From positions 1 through 7,285 of the forward strand of contig JAPLMC010000101.1 in assembly GCA_026387215.1 (NCBI GenBank): a stretch of DNA of 7,285 bases, written 5' to 3'. The notes under the pieces were generated by a model. The model had not been told where the DNA came from, ran no database searches, and saw nothing but the letters and a program-made list of their open reading frames with translations. Within the stretch, counting starts at the first letter, position 1; the number at the start of each line of letters is the position of its first letter. Both the position numbers and the translations under genes were made by a program. Below, one piece after another: positions 1 through 4,812 of the stretch. The DNA comes from Candidatus Omnitrophota bacterium (GTDB taxonomy: Bacteria > Omnitrophota > Gorgyraeia > Gorgyraeales > Gorgyraeaceae).

Positions 1-78
1 AAAGCGCAGGATAAGGGTATTCAGGAGATTCCCGAATACCCAAAGTTGCCAAAGATGGCTGTATGCCCTTATTACTGA
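1..78 (+). CDS. C-terminal fragment of an unrecognised protein, cut by window start
   Basis: Frame 1 is open from the first base to a TGA at 76-78 and gives 25 residues ending PKLPKMAVCPYY. I do not recognise the family. The gene would begin upstream of the window. The frame is too short to prove coding by itself, but the position (stop followed by a 164-base regulatory-looking gap and then a new gene) fits the end of a gene. An 8-bp perfect inverted repeat (GGGTATTC at 15-22, GAATACCC at 34-41) lies within it and has no U-run, so it is not a terminator. The alternative is plain intergenic DNA. Confidence 0.4.
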   Translation, partial: KAQDKGIQEIPEYPKLPKMAVCPYY

Positions 79-126
79 AATAAAACCTGACAGCGTAAGT
101 ATTACTAACTCTGAAAGTCAGCAAAG

Positions 127-142
127 TTCTTGACACCAAGAA
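127..142. promoter_or_regulatory. Perfect dyad TTCTTG-N4-CAAGAA, possible operator
   Basis: Six-base arms at 127-132 and 137-142 are exact inverted copies around a 4-base spacer. The dyad starts 29 bases upstream of the -35 box at 156-161. The position and symmetry suit a dimeric regulator. No regulator gene is seen in the window, so the assignment is inference only. The spacer and left arm also contain TTGACA (130-135), but there is no convincing -10 at the right distance for it. Confidence 0.3.
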
Positions 143-155
143 TTAATTTCATAAC

Positions 156-184
156 TTGAATGTTTATTGCATATAGTGTATAAT
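156..184 (+). promoter_or_regulatory. Sigma70-type promoter for the signal-peptide/HAD gene
   Basis: TTGAAT (156-161) and a perfect TATAAT (179-184) are separated by 17 bases. The expected transcription start is near 191. The first gene downstream is the ATG at 243, but a hairpin with a T-run lies between (205-233), so transcripts from here would meet a terminator-like structure after roughly 40 bases. Confidence 0.55.
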
Positions 185-204
185 TTATATGAAATAGGTA
201 TTTT

Positions 205-233
205 AAAAACAGCCTAAAAAAGGCTATTTTTTT
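205..233 (+). terminator. Rho-independent terminator-like hairpin, possible attenuator
   Basis: AGCCT (211-215) pairs with AGGCT (221-225) across an A5 loop. Beyond a C/A mismatch the stem extends through A-T pairs (205-209 with 227-231), and a run of seven T's (227-233) follows. It is nearly symmetric, so it could act on either strand. It lies downstream of the promoter at 156-184 and only 9 bases before the ATG at 243. It may end an upstream transcript, or attenuate the leader of the next gene. Confidence 0.55.
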
Positions 234-242
234 ATCAAGATT

Positions 243-479
243 ATGATAAAGTTTAAAAAACTATTCACTTATAAGATTATTTCAATAACAATAGTTATGA
301 TATTTTTATCTACGGCTACTATATATTCTTCACCTATCTTTAAAGAATATTTTTTGAGAATTCCCATTGGTAACCAAGGCGGTACGGTTCAACGCATGCA
401 AGACACTATAGATAAAGAATTTAATGCGCACAATGGTGATTGGGTAATGCGCCCCCCAAATAGGACAAATAGCACTTAA
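243..479 (+). CDS. Signal-peptide-bearing N-terminal piece of a frameshifted HAD-like protein
   Basis: The 78-residue product begins with a basic segment (MIKFKKLF) and a hydrophobic stretch at about residues 11-27. It then has a plausible signal-peptidase region (TIYSSP), so it is probably exported or membrane-anchored. Residues 38 onward (LRIPIGNQGG...) resemble the start of a mature domain, not a complete small protein. The stop at 477-479 falls soon after a C6 run (452-457). Shifting to the next frame there continues directly into a HAD motif I (see 448-978). Removing one C gives a single protein of 244 residues. I therefore read this as the 5' part of a broken or frameshifted gene. No clear ribosome binding site precedes the ATG. 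If expressed as is, it would be a small secreted peptide of unknown role. Confidence 0.6.
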   Translation: MIKFKKLFTYKIISITIVMIFLSTATIYSSPIFKEYFLRIPIGNQGGTVQRMQDTIDKEFNAHNGDWVMRPPNRTNST

Positions 480-978
480 GGTCAAGGTTATTGCGATTGA
501 TTTTGGAGGGACGATCGTACCTACTAATAGCAACATCATCGCAATTGATGATTTTCTCTTAGAATGTCTGGGGGCCATGGACATGCTTCTATTCGCAGAT
601 GACGAACTAAATATTCATATTGTCTCTGGAGGAAAGGCTACCAAAGAACACATAGAGCAGATTATGGAGCTTTTCCCTAGCAGGTTTCATATGCTGTGTG
701 ACAGTGGAAGGTTTAAAGTTAGCGAGAGAATTACTGATAAAGGCCAGCGGCTAGAAGAGATATTAAAAGAAACCAATTTACCTGAAACCTCAATAATTGC
801 TATAGGTGATGATGAAGAAACAGACCGTTCAATGGCTCTTAGGGAAGGTTATTTTGTAAGAGTATATCCACATACGCGATCTATAAGTCCCAATGCATTA
901 GATGTGCTAGTGCGTATCTTAGAAGCTAAGTCTGAAAAGTATTATATTATAATACATGAACCCCGCCGATTTTTATAA
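448..978 (+). CDS. HAD-superfamily hydrolase-like domain, 3' piece of the frameshifted gene
   Basis: This frame opens after TAA 445-447 and contains the HAD motifs in order. Motif I is AIDFGGT (nucleophile Asp codon 499-501). Motif II is the serine in IHIVSGG. A motif III-type lysine lies in TDKGQRL. Motif IV is GDDEETD, followed by RSMALREG, which resembles the 'GD..xD..M...aG' of Cof-type HADs. The cap is very short. The +2 residue of motif I is Gly instead of Asp, so ordinary phosphatase activity is uncertain. The first ATG (577) lies after motif I and would remove the nucleophile. No ATG, GTG or TTG occurs between 448 and motif I, so this frame has no usable start of its own. It most likely belongs to the gene beginning at 243, joined through the C6 run. 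The likely role is an exported or anchored HAD-type hydrolase whose substrate cannot be told from sequence. Confidence 0.65.
   Translation, partial: CAPQIGQIALKVKVIAIDFGGTIVPTNSNIIAIDDFLLECLGAMDMLLFADDELNIHIVSGGKATKEHIEQIMELFPSRFHMLCDSGRFKVSERITDKGQRLEEILKETNLPETSIIAIGDDEETDRSMALREGYFVRVYPHTRSISPNALDVLVRILEAKSEKYYIIIHEPRRFL
452..457 (+). other. C6 homopolymer at the frame switch
   Basis: Six C's sit where the signal-peptide frame must move forward by one base to join the HAD frame. One C fewer would give ...WVMRPQIGQIALKVKVI and then motif I. Possible explanations are a real inactivating indel, a sequencing or assembly error, or slippage or +1 frameshifting on proline codons (CCC CCA). The sequence alone cannot separate these. 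Confidence 0.6.
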
Positions 979-981
979 GTA

Positions 982-1063
982 TTAAGAAGCATTAAGGGAG
1001 TGTTAAGGGACGTGTCAAAAAGGGACACACCACTTTTTAAAGTGTCCCAAAGTGATGCGTCCC
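982..1063. repeat. REP/BIME-like nested inverted repeat
   Basis: Outer arms GGGACG (1007-1012) and CGTCCC (1058-1063) enclose inner arms GGGACAC (1022-1028) and GTGTCCC (1042-1048). A further CACTTT/AAAGTG palindrome (1031-1036, 1039-1044) competes with the inner stem. Upstream, TTAAG recurs at 982, 992 and 1003, a spacing of 10-11 bases, and the last two copies extend to TTAAGGGA. No U-run follows, so it is not an ordinary terminator. GGGAC-rich nested hairpins of this sort resemble REP elements mobilised by Y1/TnpA_REP transposases, but no transposase is present here. That link is inference. Confidence 0.5.
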
Positions 1064-1151
1064 GAAAAAGTTCTTTGAAGTTATTCGTAAGCTCATGGTG
1101 CCTACGCCTATTAAACCAAAGCCTCAGATAGGATTTAAGCCTGATATATAG

Positions 1152-1194
1152 CCTAACTTTACAATTCGTGCATGGCATAATTTGTAAAGTTAGG
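1152..1194. promoter_or_regulatory. Perfect 13-bp dyad upstream of the nitroreductase promoter
   Basis: CCTAACTTTACAA (1152-1164) and TTGTAAAGTTAGG (1182-1194) are perfect inverted copies with a 17-base spacer that holds a TGC-ATG-GCA mini-palindrome. It ends 2 bases before the -35 box at 1197. It could be an operator, or a weak terminator of the upstream unit, although no T-run follows. The right-arm core TTTGTAAAGTT (1181-1191) recurs at 2261-2271 in a similar dyad before trpB2. Confidence 0.5.
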
Positions 1195-1196
1195 GA

Positions 1197-1226
1197 TTGA
1201 CAGGGGTATTGATAGACGGTTAAAAT
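1197..1226 (+). promoter_or_regulatory. Promoter of the nitroreductase gene, predicted leaderless
   Basis: A perfect TTGACA (1197-1202), an 18-base spacer and TAAAAT (1221-1226, five of six consensus bases) precede the ATG at 1233 by 6 bases. The predicted transcription start coincides with the A of the ATG. No Shine-Dalgarno sequence is present, which agrees with a leaderless mRNA. Confidence 0.65.
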
Positions 1227-1232
1227 ACTAAT

Positions 1233-1799
1233 ATGGATAATATATTGGAAGTTATTAAAAACAGAAGAAGCATTAGGCAATATTTAGATAAGCCTATTTC
1301 AAAAGAGGTAATAATTAAGCTTATTGAGGCTGCTAAATGGGCTCCTACTGGTATGAATGAACAGCCATGGGGATTTATTGTTGTGCAGGATAAGTCGCTT
1401 ATAAAAGAACTTTCCGATAGCGCTATACCTTATATTAATAAGATAATAGAAGAGAATCCAAAGTTTATCAGGTATAGAAAACGCATGAGAGTAAAAGATT
1501 TCAGTATATTCTATCATGCGCCGTGCGTGATAATAATACTTGGCAGGGTGGACGCTCTCTTTTATCAAAATGATTGCGCAATGGCAGCCCAGAACCTCAT
1601 GTTAGCTGCTTCATCAATGGGGATTGGATCATGCTGGGTAGGCATGATGAGCACCATGGACAAAGACAAATGGTTTAGAGAAAGGTTCCAAATACCAGAT
1701 AATTATAAGGTTATAGCGCCTATTGCATTAGGATATTTTGAAAATAAAGACATACCTATTATTGAAAGAAAACCTCCTGAGATTCTTAAATATTTCTAG
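1233..1799 (+). CDS. Nitroreductase-family flavoprotein
   Basis: The 188-residue product is of normal size for the single-domain nitroreductase (NfsB/FMN reductase-like) family. These are cytoplasmic, usually dimeric FMN enzymes that use NAD(P)H to reduce nitro compounds, quinones or flavins. Visible family hallmarks are the N-terminal RRSIRQY (residues 11-17, FMN phosphate contacts), APTGMNEQPW (37-46), and the helix and turn around DCAMAAQNLML...GIGSCWVG (114-137). The C-terminus, LGYFENKDIP...RKPPEILKYF, is also typical. The substrate cannot be assigned. The ATG is preferred because it gives the full RRSIR helix and sits at the predicted transcription start. The OsmC-like gene follows closely, which suggests a shared role in redox or peroxide stress, although that gene seems to have its own promoter overlapping the end of this one. 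Confidence 0.9.
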   Translation: MDNILEVIKNRRSIRQYLDKPISKEVIIKLIEAAKWAPTGMNEQPWGFIVVQDKSLIKELSDSAIPYINKIIEENPKFIRYRKRMRVKDFSIFYHAPCVIIILGRVDALFYQNDCAMAAQNLMLAASSMGIGSCWVGMMSTMDKDKWFRERFQIPDNYKVIAPIALGYFENKDIPIIERKPPEILKYF

Positions 1800-1801
1800 T
1801 C

Positions 1802-1830
1802 TTGCCTGAATGCAAACTTATTGATATAAT
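1802..1830 (+). promoter_or_regulatory. Promoter of the OsmC-like gene; its -35 box is the apparent TTG start
   Basis: TTGCCT (1802-1807, four of six consensus bases), a 17-base spacer and a perfect TATAAT (1825-1830) place transcription start at about 1837-1838, exactly at the GTG 1838. The TTG at 1802 could be mistaken for a start codon, but it reads better as the first three bases of the -35 element. Confidence 0.55.
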
Positions 1831-1837
1831 AATAACT

Positions 1838-2233
1838 GTGGAAAAAGCAGAGATAAAATATATAGGCGGCATGAAATTTGAGGCAAAGAATAGGTCACAT
1901 TCTGTTATAATAGACCAGCCGCAAGCAGCTGGAGGAGAAGACAAAGGCTTTACCCCTCCTGAATTATTCATAGATTCTCTTGGTTCGTGTATAGGTGTAT
2001 ATGTCCTATCGTTCTGTAAAAATACAGGTCTTAATCCGGAAGGTATGAATATAATTTTAGACTGGGAAAAGGCTGTTGATAAGCCCGCCAGGATTAAAAG
2101 CATAATCGCAAAAATAAAGTTGCCAAACGCTGATGTAGGCGCGAGAAAACCAGCGCTTTTAAAAGTGGTTGAATCCTGTCTGATCCATGAAACAATAAAA
2201 CATCAGCCAGAAATTCACATAGAGTTAGCGTAA
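1838..2233 (+). CDS. OsmC/Ohr-family protein
   Basis: With GTG 1838 as start the product is 131 residues, close to the usual OsmC length. OsmC/Ohr proteins are cytoplasmic thiol-dependent hydroperoxide reductases that act as intertwined dimers. The pair of reactive cysteines is present: Cys51 in SLGSCIGVYV, and Cys114 in VVESCLIHETI, the usual 'C-P/L-V/I-H/N-x-T' region. IGGMKFEA (residues 9-16), PQAAGGEDKG (28-37) and TPPELFIDSL (39-48) match the family layout; many YhfA-type members share the AGGE..G pattern. Starting at TTG 1802 would add 12 residues (PECKLIDIIIT...) without family counterpart and without a ribosome binding site. The gene lies 38 bases after the nitroreductase stop, which fits a small redox-defence pair. 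The exact peroxide substrate is unknown, and OsmC-like proteins of this branch often have no proven activity. Confidence 0.85.
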   Translation: MEKAEIKYIGGMKFEAKNRSHSVIIDQPQAAGGEDKGFTPPELFIDSLGSCIGVYVLSFCKNTGLNPEGMNIILDWEKAVDKPARIKSIIAKIKLPNADVGARKPALLKVVESCLIHETIKHQPEIHIELA

Positions 2234-2275
2234 TAAACTTGACACTCTGACAATGTTAGTTTTGTAAAGTTTATT
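2232..2275. promoter_or_regulatory. Dyad over the trpB2 promoter, similar to that at 1152-1194
   Basis: Arms AATAAACTTGACA (2232-2244) and TGTAAAGTTTATT (2263-2275) match in 12 of 13 positions around an 18-base spacer. The right arm shares TTTGTAAAGTT with the dyad before the nitroreductase. The left arm contains the candidate -35 box, so a bound protein would block RNA polymerase. The left arm begins inside the OsmC stop codon. No T-run follows, so a terminator is less likely. Confidence 0.45.
2239..2268 (+). promoter_or_regulatory. Candidate promoter for the trpB2-to-amrS operon
   Basis: A perfect TTGACA (2239-2244) is followed after 18 bases by TGTAAA (2263-2268, four of six matches to TATAAT). 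The predicted start near 2275 leaves a short leader carrying a strong AGGAG (2284-2288), 7 bases before ATG 2296. The weak -10 makes this less certain than the two upstream promoters. Confidence 0.4.
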
Positions 2276-2295
2276 GGAAAGAGAGGAGAGAAGAA

Positions 2296-3651
2296 ATGGA
2301 TAATCGCAAGATTTTACTTGATGAAAAAAACATTCCAAGGGCATGGTATAATATCCAAGCAGACTTGCCCAACCCTTTGCCACCTCCGCTTAATCCTGGA
2401 ACCAACAAACCATTATCGCCGGATGATCTAGCTCCTATATTTCCCAAAGAGCTTATAAAACAAGAAATGTCGCTGGATAGGTGGATAGAAATACCAGACG
2501 ATGTAATTAGGATGCTGAAATTGTGGAGGCCTACGCCCTTACGCAGGGCCTATAACCTCGAAAAAGAACTTAAAACGCCTGCCAGGATCTATTATAAAGA
2601 CGAGAGCGGCAATGGCCCTGGAAGTCACAAACCAAATACAGCAATTGCCCAGGCGTATTTTAATAAAAAAGAAGGCGTAAATCGCATTGCCACGGAAACA
2701 GGTGCTGGTCAGTGGGGAAGCGCTCTTTCATTTGCTTGTAAAATCCTTGGACTAAAATGTACTGTTTATATGGTGAAATGCAGCTATGAACAAAAGCCTT
2801 TTAGAAAATCTCTTATGCATGTATGGGGCGCAGAAGTGTTTGCTTCTCCTACTAATAAAACAAAGGCAGGCAAGGCAATTTTAAAAAAGATGCCACATAC
2901 TCCTGGAAGTCTTGGAATGGCTATATCAGAGGCTGTAGAAGATGCAGTTACGCATGCTGATACAAAATATTCTCTTGGAAGCGTATTAAATCATGTAATG
3001 TTACACCAGACAGTTATAGGATTGGAAGCAAAGGAGCAGTTAAAGCTTGTAGGCGAAAAGCCGGATATTATGATAGGGTGTGTTGGAGGTGGGAGCAATT
3101 TTGCAGGGCTTACATTTCCGTTTATCAAAAATAAAATAGAAGGCCAGGATATAAGATTTATAGCTGTTGAACCTGCAGCGTGCCCTACTCTTACGAAAGG
3201 ACCTTACAGGTATGATTTTGGGGATACTGCCCAGATGACGCCTTTATTAAAAATGTATACGCTGGGACATGATTTTGTGCCTGAGGGCATACACGCAGGT
3301 GGTCTAAGATATCATGGGATGGCGCCTCTAGTGTCAATATTATTTAAAGAAAAACTCATCGAAGCAAGGGCTTATCATCAGACAGGAGTTTTTAAAGCAG
3401 CTCTTTTATTCGCAGGTACAGAGGGGCTTTTACCTGCTCCTGAAACGAGCCACGCTATTAAAGCTGCAATAGACGAGGCATTAATATGTAAAAAAGAAAA
3501 TAAAGAAAAATGCATAGTCTTTAATTTTTCAGGCCACGGAAATTTTGACCTGGCTGCTTATGACGCCTATCTGGGTGGGAAACTTAAAGATTACGAGCAT
3601 CCTGAAGAGGCGATTAAAAAAGCGATAAAATGCCTGCCTAAAATTGACTGA
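2296..3651 (+). CDS. trpB: TrpB2-type tryptophan synthase beta-like PLP enzyme
   Basis: The 451-residue product has the long N-terminal extension (IPRAWYNIQADLPNPLPPPL, then FPKELIKQE) that marks the TrpB2 class and is absent from classical TrpB of about 400 residues. It is a cytoplasmic fold-type II PLP enzyme that joins indole and serine to make tryptophan. The PLP lysine is Lys112 in GSHKPNTA. TETGAGQWGSAL (133-144) is the substrate loop, GGGSN (264-268) binds the PLP phosphate, and NHVMLHQTVIG (232-242) is typical of the class. RPTPLRRA (78-85) opens the catalytic core. A strong AGGAG 7 bases upstream supports the start. No trpA or other trp gene is next to it, as is common for TrpB2, which may work alone as an indole-salvaging enzyme. 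It heads a close-packed run of genes. Confidence 0.95.
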   Translation: MDNRKILLDEKNIPRAWYNIQADLPNPLPPPLNPGTNKPLSPDDLAPIFPKELIKQEMSLDRWIEIPDDVIRMLKLWRPTPLRRAYNLEKELKTPARIYYKDESGNGPGSHKPNTAIAQAYFNKKEGVNRIATETGAGQWGSALSFACKILGLKCTVYMVKCSYEQKPFRKSLMHVWGAEVFASPTNKTKAGKAILKKMPHTPGSLGMAISEAVEDAVTHADTKYSLGSVLNHVMLHQTVIGLEAKEQLKLVGEKPDIMIGCVGGGSNFAGLTFPFIKNKIEGQDIRFIAVEPAACPTLTKGPYRYDFGDTAQMTPLLKMYTLGHDFVPEGIHAGGLRYHGMAPLVSILFKEKLIEARAYHQTGVFKAALLFAGTEGLLPAPETSHAIKAAIDEALICKKENKEKCIVFNFSGHGNFDLAAYDAYLGGKLKDYEHPEEAIKKAIKCLPKID

Positions 3652-3672
3652 AAATATTCTGCGCGTTAATCT

Positions 3673-4290
3673 ATGACTAAAAATAAATACAAAGCCATAT
3701 TCTGCGACCTAGGCAACGTTCTTATAAATTTTGACCACAGAATCGCGGTTAAAAAAATCCTGCGCTTGATGCCTAAAAACGAGCACGATGTCTACCAGCT
3801 TTTCTTTGATTCAGGCTTTACAAAAGATTATGAAGAAGGAAAGATTTCATCAATAGAATTTTTCAAAAAAGTGAAAAATTCACTAGAACTGGATATGGAA
3901 TATGAGGAGTTTCTGCCTATATGGAATGACATATTTTTTGAAGAGCCGCTTAATAAAGAAATACAGAATTTTCTAATGGCAATAAAAGGGAACTATAAAC
4001 TTGTAATGATCTCAAATATAAATGAAGCGCATTGTGAATTTCTTAAAAAGAAAATGCCTATATTTTTCGAATTTGACAAACTTGTACTTTCTTATGAAGT
4101 GGGTTTCAGGAAACCGGCGAAGGAGATTTATAACGCAGCGCTTAAATCAGTAAATGTGGCGTCTTCAAAAGCCTTTTATGTGGATGACAGGGCTGATTTG
4201 ATAGAGGCGGCATCCAAGTTCGGCATAGAAGGCATGACGTTTAATGGAGAAGAAGCGTTTAAAAAGATAGTAGAAGAGCTTGAACCATAG
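3673..4290 (+). CDS. HAD-IA (YihX-like) phosphatase
   Basis: This is a 205-residue cytoplasmic HAD hydrolase of subfamily IA with an alpha-helical cap between motifs I and II. Motif I is FCDLGNVL (nucleophile Asp12; Gly at +2, as in the YihX/'DxGNV' branch). Motif II is VMISN (Ser114). The motif III lysine is Lys147 in GFRKPAKEIY, and motif IV is YVDDRADLIEAA (Asp171, Asp172). The cap includes YEEGKISSIEFF (53-64), a pattern common in YihX-like proteins. Characterised relatives remove phosphate from sugar phosphates such as glucose 1-phosphate, but the substrate here is not predictable. It begins 21 bases after trpB2 with no clear ribosome binding site, so it probably depends on read-through or translational coupling. 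A TTGACT/TAATCT pair just upstream is too weak to call a promoter. Confidence 0.85.
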   Translation: MTKNKYKAIFCDLGNVLINFDHRIAVKKILRLMPKNEHDVYQLFFDSGFTKDYEEGKISSIEFFKKVKNSLELDMEYEEFLPIWNDIFFEEPLNKEIQNFLMAIKGNYKLVMISNINEAHCEFLKKKMPIFFEFDKLVLSYEVGFRKPAKEIYNAALKSVNVASSKAFYVDDRADLIEAASKFGIEGMTFNGEEAFKKIVEELEP

Positions 4291-4305
4291 AAAACCTACA
4301 AGGTT

Positions 4306-4312
4306 GGGGTGG
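4306..4312 (+). promoter_or_regulatory. GGGGTGG ribosome binding site for a TTG start
   Basis: The G-rich segment lies 4-10 bases before TTG 4317 and can pair with anti-SD CCUCC allowing G-U. A small perfect hairpin (AACCT 4293-4297, AGGTT 4301-4305) sits directly in front. The codon before the TTG in frame is TAA (4314-4316), so translation cannot begin further upstream. This site therefore fixes the start. Confidence 0.55.
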
Positions 4313-4316
4313 TTAA

Positions 4317-4811
4317 TTGAAATATCTGATTATAGACGGATACAATGCTATATGCAAGATCAGAGAGTTTGATGCTAAAAAGGATACAAGCCTGGAGGCG
4401 TCACGTCTAGTATTTATTAAAGCGCTTATAGATTTCAGGCGCAGGAATCAAAAATTTAATAAGGTAATAATTGTTTTTGATGGTAAAAGCGAGGGCCTTG
4501 GGTTAGACAGAGAAATATATGGAGATGTAGAGGTTTTGTTCTCAAACAAGGATAAGGATGCTGACAAAGTAATAGTTGATATTCTTAAGATATCGTCCAG
4601 CAAGAATGAGATAACAGTTTCTTCAGATGACAATTTCATAAAAAATCATACAAGGGTGTTTGGCTGCCAGATAATGAGTGTTAAAGAGCTGGAGGATTTA
4701 ATTAGCTTGAAGAAGAAAGCTTTAAGAGGTAAAATACTTGAAAAAGACCTGGGAAATAAAGACCAGGATGACATTACAAAAGAACTCAAAAAATACTGGG
4801 GAGTAGAATAG
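4317..4811 (+). CDS. YacP-like NYN/PIN-fold ribonuclease
   Basis: The 164-residue product starts at TTG. YLIIDGYNAI (residues 3-12) carries the N-terminal acidic residue Asp7 and the DGYN signature of the YacP (Rae1-like, DUF901) NYN family. VIIVFDGK, the acidic helix SNKDKDADKVIVDIL and ITVSSDDNFI supply the remaining acidic residues expected at the metal site. Bacillus YacP/Rae1 is a ribosome-associated mRNA endonuclease, so an RNA-cleaving role in the cytoplasm is likely, by family. A downstream start would lose Asp7, and an in-frame TAA lies immediately upstream, so the TTG is the only workable start. The C-terminal tail (about 125-164) is charged and probably helical. The stop lies 1 base before the thymidylate synthase ATG, a spacing that suggests coupled translation. 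Confidence 0.8.
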   Translation: MKYLIIDGYNAICKIREFDAKKDTSLEASRLVFIKALIDFRRRNQKFNKVIIVFDGKSEGLGLDREIYGDVEVLFSNKDKDADKVIVDILKISSSKNEITVSSDDNFIKNHTRVFGCQIMSVKELEDLISLKKKALRGKILEKDLGNKDQDDITKELKKYWGVE

Positions 4812-4812
4812 A

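Noticed and set aside
15..41. Hairpin GGGTATTC/GAATACCC as a terminator or switch
   Set aside because: It lies within the open frame ending at 78, has an 11-base loop and no T-run. A competing pairing of 11-20 with 63-72 exists but nothing supports a riboswitch.
577..978. Separate HAD gene starting at ATG 577
   Set aside because: That start would remove motif I with the nucleophile Asp, and no ribosome binding site precedes it. The frame is better explained as the end of the gene at 243.
1151..1195. attC-like (integron) site: GCCTAAC ... GTTAGGG
   Set aside because: The left end fits RYYYAAC, but the right end is GTTAGGG, not GTTRRRY. The arms are perfectly symmetric without the extrahelical bases of attC, the site is only about 45 bases, and no integrase or cassette array is present.
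942..1280. Reverse-strand 112-residue frame across the intergenic repeat
   Set aside because: It covers the inverted repeats and both promoter elements, shows no domain or composition expected of a protein, and overlaps two real genes.
1299..2103. Reverse-strand frames opposite the nitroreductase and OsmC-like genes
   Set aside because: They are antisense shadows of well-supported genes with no recognisable motifs or ribosome binding sites.
3644..3672. Promoter TTGACT-N17-TAATCT for the HAD gene at 3673
   Set aside because: The -10 matches only three of six bases, and the start codon follows it with no gap, so transcription would begin after the ATG. Operon read-through from trpB2 is simpler.
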